Part shown: positions 1-5,744 of the stretch, in pieces
Layout: every line of letters starts with the position of its first letter
Position numbering within the stretch: position 1 is the stretch's first letter
Source of the DNA: Nitrospirota bacterium
Lineage (GTDB): Bacteria > Nitrospirota > CAKKRA01 > 9FT-COMBO-42-15
Assembly: GCA_023248415.1 (NCBI GenBank)
Contig: JAHFEP010000153.1
Span: 1,180-6,923 of the forward strand
Reading direction: 5' to 3'
DNA length: 5,744 nucleotides
Translations under genes and position numbers: made by a program
Notes under the pieces: generated by a model
Databases searched by the model: none
What the model saw: only the letters and a program-made list of their open reading frames with translations
Told to the model about the DNA's origin: nothing

Positions 1-793
1 TTAAGCCATTAGAAGCTCTCAGCGTAAGACCCTTTAAACCTCTTTTTTCGATCTCGTCACAAAGGGAAAAGACATGTTCTCGATAGAATGTAAAATTATC
101 GTCAAGAAAATTAAATATCCTTTTACCCTTACTATACCAATACTCCATTTCATTTCCAATGTTTTCTACAGAACGAGTTCTTACCCTTTTACCAAGAGTT
201 AAACCTACGGAACAAAAAGTGCATGGATAAGGACAGCCCCTTGATGTAATTATGCCCATCTCATTTGCATATTTTTCTAATTCAAATTTCTCATAACTCG
301 GCCAGCTGATATTATCTAAGTTGTTCGGTCTAACAAAAGGTATCTTACATAAAATGTTGCCGTTATCCCTATAGATGAGACCAGGAATCTTATCATAACT
401 TTCACCCTTGCAAAATTTAATTAGTGAATCCTCAGATTCTCCCGTAAAGGCGAAATCAATATGGCTGTATTCCTCTAATATCTGCTTGCCAATAATAGTT
501 ATATGTGGCCCCCCGACAAGTGTTTTTACTTTTGTATATTTTTGTTTGATAGAACCTAACAAGTTAAAAAACTTTTTGTGCCCCACGGTATAAACACTTA
601 TGCCAACACAATCATATTCTTGCAGTCCTATTTTTTTAAGAATATCTTCTTCAGAATAACCAAGCTTCATATCAACAACATCATATTCTATTTTTGCATC
701 TTTCAATGCCTGTGCAAGATAACCAGTCCCTAATGGTGGTCTGCTTGATCCAAGTTCATCTGAATATACATTGTATAAAAGTAATATTTTCAT
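1..793 (-). CDS. Cobalamin-binding radical SAM protein (partial, C-terminus cut by the left edge)
   Basis: The frame starts at ATG 793-791 and stays open to position 1, giving 264 codons with no stop, so the C-terminal part is missing. Residues 1 to about 135 look like a B12-binding domain: an N-terminal beta strand MKILLLYN, then PPLGTGYLAQAL (19-30), VGGPH and FTGESEDSL. This is the usual layout of class B-like radical SAM enzymes. The cluster-binding motif CPYPCTFC follows, with cysteines 187, 191 and 194 in CxxxCxxC spacing, and then a downstream FLDDNFT strand. Such enzymes bind a 4Fe-4S cluster, SAM and cobalamin, and many methylate unactivated carbon or phosphorus centres, but the substrate cannot be read here. 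The classical DxHxxG cobalamin-ligand motif is absent (D41-M-K-L-G-Y instead). A GAGGGAG ribosome site lies 9 nt upstream of the ATG. It is the last visible gene of the minus-strand cluster, 49 nt after the methyltransferase stop. The family call is firm; the function is open. Confidence 0.9.
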   Translation of the reverse strand, partial: MKILLLYNVYSDELGSSRPPLGTGYLAQALKDAKIEYDVVDMKLGYSEEDILKKIGLQEYDCVGISVYTVGHKKFFNLLGSIKQKYTKVKTLVGGPHITIIGKQILEEYSHIDFAFTGESEDSLIKFCKGESYDKIPGLIYRDNGNILCKIPFVRPNNLDNISWPSYEKFELEKYANEMGIITSRGCPYPCTFCSVGLTLGKRVRTRSVENIGNEMEYWYSKGKRIFNFLDDNFTFYREHVFSLCDEIEKRGLKGLTLRASNGL

Positions 794-802
794 ATAATAA
801 GT

Positions 803-809
803 CTCCCTC
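803..809 (-). promoter_or_regulatory. Ribosome binding site of the radical SAM gene
   Basis: The minus strand reads GAGGGAG, followed by 9 nt and the ATG at 793. This is the strongest Shine-Dalgarno match near this end of the cluster. It fixes the start codon and suggests the gene is translated independently of the broken gene upstream. Confidence 0.7.
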
Positions 810-842
810 TTTAATCAACACACTACAACAAGTTACAGGGTA

Positions 843-1521
843 TCAGAGGTAATTTATCATGGTCAGTCCTGGTCGTGGCAGATTATCTGGTACAATGATA
901 TTTTTAAATGCTACAGCAAAAAGCATTCCACCACCAGGTATCAATGCAAGAGATTTATTAGTCCAATCCAATGCTTCTCCTAAGGAAGGAAAGTAATAAC
1001 CATGAACTTTTATCTTATAAAAGCCAGCACGGCTTAATACCATTGATAAAGACAATGCATCAAAAAGGTATTTATGGTCTTCCTCCAAGATTCCTACCCA
1101 CCTTTTACCTTTAATAAAACGGCTGAGACTAAGCAGATTGGGAGTTGATAACAATATTACTCCATCTGGAGCAAGAACCTTACGAATATTACTCAAAAAT
1201 ATATAAACATTTTCTATATGTTCTATTGCTTCCCACAATGTAACGATATGATATTTTTCTAATGGGACTTCTCCAGTTCCTTGCTGAAGATCCTGCACAT
1301 ATAGTTTTCCTGCTGCATTTACTGAAGTTTTTGTTGACCACTTGGAAGGGACATCGATGCCATCAATTCTTTCTATATTTGTAAGATGTTTTGAGACTGT
1401 ATTTAAAACTACCGTCTGCATATCCTATATCAAGCAAACATATCTTTTGATCAAAAAAATACTTAGCCTGAACTTCCTTTAAGCGTCTCATTAAAAAATA
1501 GAGCCGGGGGTCAATATTCAT
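843..1521 (-). pseudogene. Class I SAM-dependent methyltransferase with a +1-base frameshift
   Basis: The longest single-frame reading (ATG 1421 to TGA 843, 192 aa) lacks the SAM-binding motif I. That motif is in a neighbouring frame starting at ATG 1521, which reads MNIDPRLYFLMRRLK, then CLLDIGYADGSF, and ends at TGA 1365-1363. Removing one base in the TTTTAAA run (1408-1402) joins the frames into a 225-aa protein with a regular Methyltransf_23-like order. Motif I is D31-I-G-Y-A-D-G-S-F39, followed by the strand-2 acid in IDGIDV, strand-3 YVQDL, LWEAIEHIEN, then VLAPDGVILLSTPN and GKRWVGI. The 1521 start has an AAGGG site 5 nt upstream and overlaps the end of the GT9 gene by 11 nt, which implies translational coupling. 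It is annotated as broken because neither frame alone gives a whole Rossmann domain. A sequencing error is an equally good explanation. In this setting it would methylate a sugar, a lipid-linked glycan or a precursor; this is inferred from context only. Confidence 0.8.
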
Positions 1522-2680
1522 TACATCCCTTCTTATCTAAGATTGATTTTGCCTCCTCAAAAACCTCCTGTGGCTGAATAGCTAAAACACAAGCTCCGGG
1601 GCCTGAACGCACATGCAAACAAGAAAACTGCCAGCAAGGAGAACAAAAATAATTTTTATAAACAACTCTAATTTCCTGCTTCCCCCAGGGCCTGAAGAGC
1701 TGCGGAGACTGAGGCCCCATCATGGCGACTATAGAAATTCCTGATAACGCTGCAATATGCATAGGTCCGCTATCAAACCCGATATATAATTTTCCGTTAG
1801 ATAGAATTTCAGACAGCTCTGGTAGAGACACCTCACCACAAATGTTCTTTACTCTATCTAAATACTTTGACAAAGATATTTTGCTTCTTATCCTCTCGGC
1901 GACTTCCCAATCCAACTTAGAGCCCAGTAAATTTATAACGATTTTAGTATCATATGCTAATAATTTTTCGAGAAGCCTTGAAAAATTTTCTTCTGGCCAC
2001 TTTCTTAAATCACTCCCTGCTCCAATATGTAAAAAGATATCCTTCTGAGAATCTCTTCCAAGTTGTGCATTAAAAATTTTATTTAAATTGAAGGCAATCA
2101 AGCTTGGTTTGATATTTTTATCTAAATCATCAAGATATTCAACATAATGCTTAAATTTTATTTTAATAGGTCTTTTTATAATCAAAGATAACCACGACCA
2201 TCTTAATGGATTTGGATATTTTGCAATGCTTACCATTGGAATTCTATTTACAATTAACCAATAAAAAATTTTACTGTCGCCACGAAGCCAGATAGATTTA
2301 TCAAAGGTTTTATCTTTCAAAGATAACAAAGGAAACATTGTATCCTCTTTTTGTTTAACACGAGAATATTTTTTTGAATTATAAATTATAACTTCATTAA
2401 CCTGTGAATTTTTTTTAACTAAGTCTTCATTTATCTGGTCGGTAATTATTACAAGGCGCAATCGGTTTCCATAAGCAGCTTTTAGCGCACCAAAAAAAGG
2501 AATGGATAAAACAAAATCCCCTAACTGCCCAAGCTGGACGATGAGTATATTTATCGGTTCTGATGGAGCCTTCTCTTTTGGAGGCAATAACTTTTCGTAC
2601 AGGAGATGAATATAACCCTGAGCTGTTGACGATAGGGAAAGAAAAAGCGTTTTCGCAAAAAAGGTTACATATCTGAGCAT
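1511..2680 (-). CDS. Glycosyltransferase family 9 (heptosyltransferase-type)
   Basis: This 389-aa protein has a complete GT9 domain. It should transfer a sugar, classically ADP-heptose, to an LPS-core or polysaccharide acceptor on the cytoplasmic side of the inner membrane. Visible motifs in order are the N-terminal strand ILIVQLGQLGDFVLSIP (45-61, with D55 at the position of the proposed catalytic base of WaaC), HIGAGSDLRKWPEENF (218-233, K227) and the nucleotide-sugar site GFDSGPMHIAALSG (301-314, D303 and H308). MMGPQSPQLFRPWG follows. The tail carries C346, C349, C354 and C364, a cysteine pattern common in this family. About 43 residues precede the core; they are partly hydrophobic and may help membrane association. 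The upstream frame is closed by a TAA 6 nt before ATG 2680, and no good Shine-Dalgarno sequence is visible, so the start is less certain than the domain. The gene lies 53 nt after the DUF218 gene. The exact sugar and acceptor cannot be assigned. Confidence 0.92.
   Translation of the reverse strand: MLRYVTFFAKTLFLSLSSTAQGYIHLLYEKLLPPKEKAPSEPINILIVQLGQLGDFVLSIPFFGALKAAYGNRLRLVIITDQINEDLVKKNSQVNEVIIYNSKKYSRVKQKEDTMFPLLSLKDKTFDKSIWLRGDSKIFYWLIVNRIPMVSIAKYPNPLRWSWLSLIIKRPIKIKFKHYVEYLDDLDKNIKPSLIAFNLNKIFNAQLGRDSQKDIFLHIGAGSDLRKWPEENFSRLLEKLLAYDTKIVINLLGSKLDWEVAERIRSKISLSKYLDRVKNICGEVSLPELSEILSNGKLYIGFDSGPMHIAALSGISIVAMMGPQSPQLFRPWGKQEIRVVYKNYFCSPCWQFSCLHVRSGPGACVLAIQPQEVFEEAKSILDKKGCNEY
1526..1531 (-). 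promoter_or_regulatory. Ribosome binding site supporting the upstream methyltransferase start
   Basis: The minus strand reads AAGGGA inside the last codons of the GT9 gene, 4-5 nt before the ATG at 1521. It supports 1521 rather than 1421 as the true methyltransferase start, because the 1421 ATG has no purine-rich site and falls in the middle of motif I. Confidence 0.6.
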
Positions 2681-2682
2681 CT

Positions 2683-2701
2683 GTTAAAACCAGAGGTTAA
2701 C
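2683..2701 (-). other. Inverted repeat just upstream of the GT9 start
   Basis: The minus strand reads GTTAACC, loop TCT, then GGTT-TT-AAC. This allows a seven-pair stem with a two-base bulge, ending two bases before the GT9 ATG, where a ribosome site would normally be. No U-tract follows in the minus-strand transcript, so it does not look like an intrinsic terminator. It may be a translational control element, a protein site, or chance in AT-rich DNA. Confidence 0.3.
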
Positions 2702-2733
2702 AAGTTTGACTGGAAGGATTTTTAACGCATACC

Positions 2734-3372
2734 TTAAATGTAACCCTTGATAAAATATAAAGAAATTTTTATATATTCTTCAAATAGACTAACCATCTTG
2801 CCTTCGTTCATCCACCAATGCCCTAAACCATCAGATAAAGAAGATGCTGATGAAAACTTCAGATTAATATTACGTCCTCTAAAAGTCTTCTTAAAAACAA
2901 GAGCGACCCTCCTCATATGATATGCAGAACTGACAACTATAATATCCTTATATTCTCTTTCGCGAACTAAATTACTAACAGCAACAGCTTCTCCGTATGT
3001 ACTATTACCCTGTGGTAAAAGAACAATTTTATTTTGCGGCGTACCATGCCTTATGAGCCAGCCTTGTGACAATGAGGCAAGGGATCCCGAAGTCTGATAA
3101 AAAAGAGTACTGTCATCTAATTCTCCGCCAGTAACGACAATGACTTCAGCCTTGCCATTTTTAAACAACTCGTTACAATGAATAACTCGCTCAACTTCCG
3201 CCCCCGATAAACATATTATCGCATCACTTTTGGCCGTAATCTCATCATCCATAAAGAGGAGATTAGCCGGCAACATTAAAATATCATTCCTATATAAAAA
3301 CCAAGTGGTTGCAAGAATAAAAAAGCATATGATAGATATTAATAGCTTAGTATTTTTATTGTGTTGGTGCAT
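2734..3372 (-). CDS. DUF218 (SanA/ElyC/YdcF-type) membrane-anchored protein
   Basis: This 212-aa protein has a short basic N-terminus and one membrane segment at about residues 9-27. The rest should therefore face the periplasm. The DUF218 fold is marked by DAIICLSG (50-57) followed by ER (60-61), VVTGGELD (79-86), the STYGEAV segment (124-130) and VVSSAYHMRR (146-155), which is the family's hallmark strand and loop. Relatives such as SanA and ElyC affect envelope integrity and polyprenyl-phosphate lipid carrier use, but no firm reaction is known for the family. The ATG at 3372 has an AGGA site 7 nt upstream and lies 2 nt after the stop of the Wzy-like gene, so the two are probably cotranscribed and translated in coupling. 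The position between a polymerase/ligase-like gene and a GT9 gene suggests a role in glycan assembly or lipid-carrier turnover; this is an inference. Confidence 0.88.
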   Translation of the reverse strand: MHQHNKNTKLLISIICFFILATTWFLYRNDILMLPANLLFMDDEITAKSDAIICLSGAEVERVIHCNELFKNGKAEVIVVTGGELDDSTLFYQTSGSLASLSQGWLIRHGTPQNKIVLLPQGNSTYGEAVAVSNLVREREYKDIIVVSSAYHMRRVALVFKKTFRGRNINLKFSSASSLSDGLGHWWMNEGKMVSLFEEYIKISLYFIKGYI

Positions 3373-3374
3373 AC

Positions 3375-4754
3375 TTAAGTCCTGTTGTTATTAAGACTTT
3401 TTCCTCCGAATAATTTTATCCCTGTTATGTACATCGCTATTAGAAAGTTTATATAGCCAACATAAAGATAATCAGGAATTGCATTTATAGCAATTGCCAC
3501 CGCTATCAAAGCTCCTCCAAAACCAAAATTGATAAGATGTTTATAAGAAGCATTATTAATCCTCTTGCTCTGTTTATAAAGAGAATAAATAATATATATT
3601 AGTATAGCTAAGCCAATTATTCCTGTCTCTGCCATCCACTGAATATATGTATTCAAAGGGGGTATGCGACTACTATAATATGCTTCACTATAGAATCTTG
3701 CTTCGTATCCAAAATCATTGATCATCTGTAACGGCATGAAAAAAGGTGATTTACCTATTCCAATTCCGGAAATAGGATTATTCAAAAATATCTTTATTCC
3801 GGATATCATTGTCGCTATTCGACTATTGAACATAAAATATCCTTCTGTTGAATATGCTGATCCAACATCTATTGCATTGATAACATTAATTAAAGGATCC
3901 ATGGATTTCTTTATAACAGACAAATAAAATGCTTCATGAAAAATAATACTCAACAATAATACTGCGGTAAGAAGGTAAATTAATTTTTTGCCACCTAAAT
4001 ATTTCCGGCCTGTCAGAACAAACGCTATTATGGCAGATGGAATCCATGCAGCTGAAAAGGTGAATAATAAATCTATAGTAGCGATTATAATAATACACTT
4101 AAGGAATGAGATAGAATACCATATAGACTTATTTGTTTTTATCAACAAACTAAGTATTAAGAAATAGCCAGAAACCAACAGTCCTGCTAAGGTTGAAGGC
4201 TCACCTATAAAACCTCCAAATCTAAAATTATCGTAGATTGCCCCCACTTCAATACCAAAAAATATAAACAAACTTATTTGAATAATTACATAAACGCAAA
4301 CCATCGAGTATGCTAACAAATAATAATTTACTACCTTAATATATTTTATTTCTGAATTCACGTACATAACTATATACTGAATAGCAAATATGCTTAGAAA
4401 TAAACGAAATAAAAAAGCAATGCCTCTGACTTGTGGAGAATTCAACCCAGTTATCCATTTATAGATATTTAATTCTTCGGCTGAAGGAAGAGCCTTAGAT
4501 GTGAGTAACTCGGATAGTAACAATGATACTAACGCCCATAATAAAAGTAATAATAAAGGTTTTTGGACAGGATGTTGGATTAAAATAAATTTACCTTTTA
4601 TGAAACCATTTAAGATAAATAAAACTACCATTAACATTGCCACCATTGCAGATGTAGTCATCGAGGCAACCGTTATACTTGAAACGAGAACAATAGAAAA
4701 AAGAAAGAGGATTATGAGTTTTAAATCTAATGTGCTGGTTTGAGCATTATACAT
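3375..4754 (-). CDS. O-antigen polymerase/ligase-like (Wzy_C type) polytopic membrane protein
   Basis: This 459-aa protein is hydrophobic nearly throughout, with roughly ten to twelve likely membrane segments. It has a larger loop at about residues 285-370 before the last helices, as in Wzy polymerases and WaaL ligases. Supporting motifs are RFGGFIGEPSTLAG (178-191), NSRIATM (310-316) in the loop, NPISGIGIG (326-334) and NTYIQWMAETGIIGL (368-382), which matches the Wzy_C pattern HN.Y...l.E.G..G. The His usually found before that Asn is replaced by Leu (PLNTY). The family joins polyprenyl-linked glycan units or ligates them to lipid A-core or another acceptor on the periplasmic face. Polymerase and ligase cannot be separated reliably by sequence alone. 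The ATG at 4754 lacks a well-placed Shine-Dalgarno site, and a downstream in-frame ATG (residue 32 or 37) would remove the first helix. A possible promoter lies upstream, and the DUF218 gene follows after 2 nt. Confidence 0.85.
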   Translation of the reverse strand: MYNAQTSTLDLKLIILFLFSIVLVSSITVASMTTSAMVAMLMVVLFILNGFIKGKFILIQHPVQKPLLLLLLWALVSLLLSELLTSKALPSAEELNIYKWITGLNSPQVRGIAFLFRLFLSIFAIQYIVMYVNSEIKYIKVVNYYLLAYSMVCVYVIIQISLFIFFGIEVGAIYDNFRFGGFIGEPSTLAGLLVSGYFLILSLLIKTNKSIWYSISFLKCIIIIATIDLLFTFSAAWIPSAIIAFVLTGRKYLGGKKLIYLLTAVLLLSIIFHEAFYLSVIKKSMDPLINVINAIDVGSAYSTEGYFMFNSRIATMISGIKIFLNNPISGIGIGKSPFFMPLQMINDFGYEARFYSEAYYSSRIPPLNTYIQWMAETGIIGLAILIYIIYSLYKQSKRINNASYKHLINFGFGGALIAVAIAINAIPDYLYVGYINFLIAMYITGIKLFGGKSLNNNRT

Positions 4755-4768
4755 AAAGCAAGAAATGT

Positions 4769-4781
4769 GGATGTTTCATCC
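4769..4781 (-). other. Small hairpin in the leader of the Wzy-like gene
   Basis: The minus strand reads GGATG-AAA-CATCC, a perfect 5-bp stem with a 3-base loop, 14 nt before the ATG at 4754. The only Shine-Dalgarno-like bases near this start (AAGGA) partly lie in the stem. The hairpin is short and no U-run follows, so termination is unlikely. A role in translation is possible but weakly supported. Confidence 0.25.
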
Positions 4782-4815
4782 TTATGTTGAAGAAAGGTGG
4801 TTGTAAAGAAAGGAG

Positions 4816-4845
4816 ATTATAGTTTCTATAAAACGGATTTAACAA
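4816..4845 (-). promoter_or_regulatory. Candidate sigma70-type promoter for the Wzy-like gene
   Basis: On the minus strand a -35-like TTGTTA (4845-4840) is followed by an 18-nt spacer and a perfect -10 TATAAT (4821-4816). It sits immediately after the TAA of the right-edge gene. Transcription would begin near 4809, giving a leader of about 55 nt before the ATG at 4754. No intrinsic terminator is visible in the 91-bp gap, so readthrough from the upstream gene is also likely. In AT-rich DNA a TATAAT can occur by chance. Confidence 0.4.
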
Positions 4846-5744
4846 TTACTTCTTTTCCCATATTTGATAACTACCTATTTGCTTTATCTTTCTATAATCA
4901 TTTTGAATTATTTTGAGAAGTTCTGCATCTTCAGTATTCTTTGGCCTATTCATTATGAAATAATAATCTCTGTTAATATAATATTTTTTCTCCAGCATAT
5001 TACCTTGGTGGTTAAATAATCCTTCATATATAGGAAATTCTGTAAGATCTTCAATCTTATTCTCCTCAATATACTTGAAGACTTTTTCGGTGCCCTGTGT
5101 CCCATATTGGTAATTCGTTGAATAATCTGCAAATAATTGGTTCGTTAACAGACCTACGTTTTGCGAAAGAAAAAAGATAAAAATAAGAAAAGATTTAGAG
5201 AGCCTTAAATATCTACTCAGAATAATAAAACTTACTGGAACAAGTAAATACCAAATAAATCTTATCGTTGAGTATGGATAATTAATTTCGTTATACCTTA
5301 ACATATCATAGACATTATAGAAATAATCTCCTAACAAGTAATATATTAATGAAAAAGAAATTACGTAGCTAATAACCTTTTTAAAATTATATTCTTTTAC
5401 TATGAATGAACTCAGAATAAGCATAAAGGGATATATTGGAATAGCATATTTAGGCCATCCTCCTCCCTCTGCAGGCCAAGGTATCGTAAAAACAAAAATA
5501 TAAAAAAGAATAAATATACCCATATATTTTGTATAGGCATTTTTATATATTTCTTTTATATTAATTAATAATAGTATATATAGATATAAACCGCCCCACA
5601 GTATAATGCTTGCTATTTTTCCAACGAAACTCATAGTGTTAAAGGTAGAAGAATTCGTATTGTTTAGTGACAATAGTTTTCCTCCGTTAAATATAATAGC
5701 GCCCCAATTGCCAATAAAATAATTTGAATATAACCCATAAGAGA
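4846..5744 (-). CDS. GT-C-like polytopic membrane glycosyltransferase (partial, N-terminus beyond the right edge)
   Basis: The frame is open from the right edge to TAA 4848-4846, giving 298 visible residues. Counting from the TTG at 5673, hydrophobic helices lie at about residues 18-40, 50-65, 77-92, 98-116, 137-153 and 160-176, followed by a soluble C-terminal tail of about 90 residues. The loop PWPAEGGGWPKYAIPIYP, with its KY just before a helix, and the helical bundle ending in a small soluble domain resemble the C-terminal half of GT39/PMT/ArnT-type GT-C enzymes. These use polyprenyl-phosphate sugars on the periplasmic face. The catalytic N-terminal loop with its acidic residues is not in the window, so the call rests on architecture and context. 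Upstream of the TTG the frame encodes protein-like sequence (SNYFIGNWGAIIFNGGK), which favours a longer protein. However, an excellent GGAGG site precedes the TTG, so a short 275-aa protein cannot be excluded. It is the first visible gene of the cluster. Confidence 0.62.
   Translation of the reverse strand, partial: SYGLYSNYFIGNWGAIIFNGGKLLSLNNTNSSTFNTMSFVGKIASIILWGGLYLYILLLINIKEIYKNAYTKYMGIFILFYIFVFTIPWPAEGGGWPKYAIPIYPFMLILSSFIVKEYNFKKVISYVISFSLIYYLLGDYFYNVYDMLRYNEINYPYSTIRFIWYLLVPVSFIILSRYLRLSKSFLIFIFFLSQNVGLLTNQLFADYSTNYQYGTQGTEKVFKYIEENKIEDLTEFPIYEGLFNHQGNMLEKKYYINRDYYFIMNRPKNTEDAELLKIIQNDYRKIKQIGSYQIWEKK
5681..5685 (-). promoter_or_regulatory. GGAGG site before an in-frame TTG
   Basis: The minus strand reads GGAGG, a 7-nt spacer, then TTG at 5673-5671. 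This is an optimal Shine-Dalgarno spacing and would start a 275-aa protein. The same bases encode Gly-Gly-Lys in a frame that stays open to the window edge. The site may therefore be an internal start or simply coding sequence. Confidence 0.35.

Noticed and set aside
408..593. Plus-strand reading frame of 61 codons
   Set aside because: It lies wholly antisense to the well-supported radical SAM gene and shows no recognisable motif; it is a shadow frame.
1402..1408. Programmed -1 ribosomal frameshift at TTTTAAA
   Set aside because: Rejoining the two methyltransferase frames needs a +1 (or -2) shift, the opposite of what a -1 slippery heptamer gives, and the T and A runs are too short for efficient transcriptional slippage.
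1722..2048. Plus-strand reading frame of 108 codons
   Set aside because: It is antisense to the conserved C-terminal half of the GT9 domain, with no ribosome site or family motif seen.
2683..2701. Intrinsic terminator between the DUF218 and GT9 genes
   Set aside because: The stem is AT-rich with a bulge, and no U-tract follows it in the minus-strand transcript; it runs straight into the GT9 start codon.
3718..3927. Plus-strand reading frame of 69 codons
   Set aside because: It is antisense to the Wzy-like gene and is explained by codon bias of the opposite strand.
4501..4743. Plus-strand reading frame of 80 codons
   Set aside because: It is antisense to the N-terminal helices of the Wzy-like gene; its Asn/Thr/Ile-rich composition is typical of a reverse-frame shadow of a membrane protein.
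4747..4779. Ten-codon leader peptide (MKHPHFLLYV) upstream of the Wzy-like gene
   Set aside because: The purine-rich AAGG abuts its ATG with no spacer, and a frame this short is expected by chance; it is mentioned only as part of the leader observation.
1..5744. tRNA or rRNA genes, CRISPR arrays, insertion sequences, attachment sites
   Set aside because: Reading both strands showed no cloverleaf-like segment, spaced direct repeats, transposase motifs or long terminal inverted repeats; nearly all bases are accounted for by the minus-strand genes.

Overview
The window is an AT-rich piece of a surface-polysaccharide (LPS O-antigen, capsule or exopolysaccharide) locus. All recognisable genes lie on the minus strand, so transcription runs from right to left. 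The heptosyltransferase-type (GT9) gene and the DUF218 (SanA/ElyC-like) gene point to a diderm, Gram-negative type bacterium. An anaerobe or a deep-branching lineage would fit the cobalamin-binding radical SAM gene, but the sequence does not identify a taxon.

Layout in transcription order: (1) 5744-4846, the C-terminal part of a polytopic membrane protein that looks like a GT-C (GT39/PMT/ArnT-type) glycosyltransferase and runs off the right edge. (2) A 91-bp gap with a plausible sigma70-type promoter. (3) 4754-3375, a Wzy / O-antigen-ligase family membrane protein. (4) 3372-2734, a membrane-anchored DUF218 protein, only 2 nt after the previous stop. (5) 2680-1511, a GT9 glycosyltransferase. 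(6) 1521-843, a class I SAM-dependent methyltransferase whose start overlaps the GT9 stop by 11 nt and which carries a one-base frameshift just after its SAM-binding motif I. (7) 793 to beyond position 1, a cobalamin-dependent radical SAM protein, cut by the left edge.

The genes read as one assembly pathway, by inference. GT9 builds core or repeat-unit sugars in the cytoplasm. The GT-C enzyme would add a sugar from a polyprenyl-phosphate donor on the periplasmic side. The Wzy/WaaL-like protein would polymerise or ligate the glycan. The DUF218 protein would act in the periplasm, perhaps on envelope or lipid-carrier homeostasis. The two methyl-transfer type enzymes at the 3' end would decorate the product or a precursor.

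The points most worth a second look are the broken methyltransferase frame, the pairing of a conventional and a radical SAM/B12 enzyme at the end of a glycan operon, the ambiguous start of the right-edge gene, and the mid-cluster promoter. I found no RNA genes, CRISPR arrays, insertion sequences or long repeats, and no gene-free stretch longer than 91 bases.
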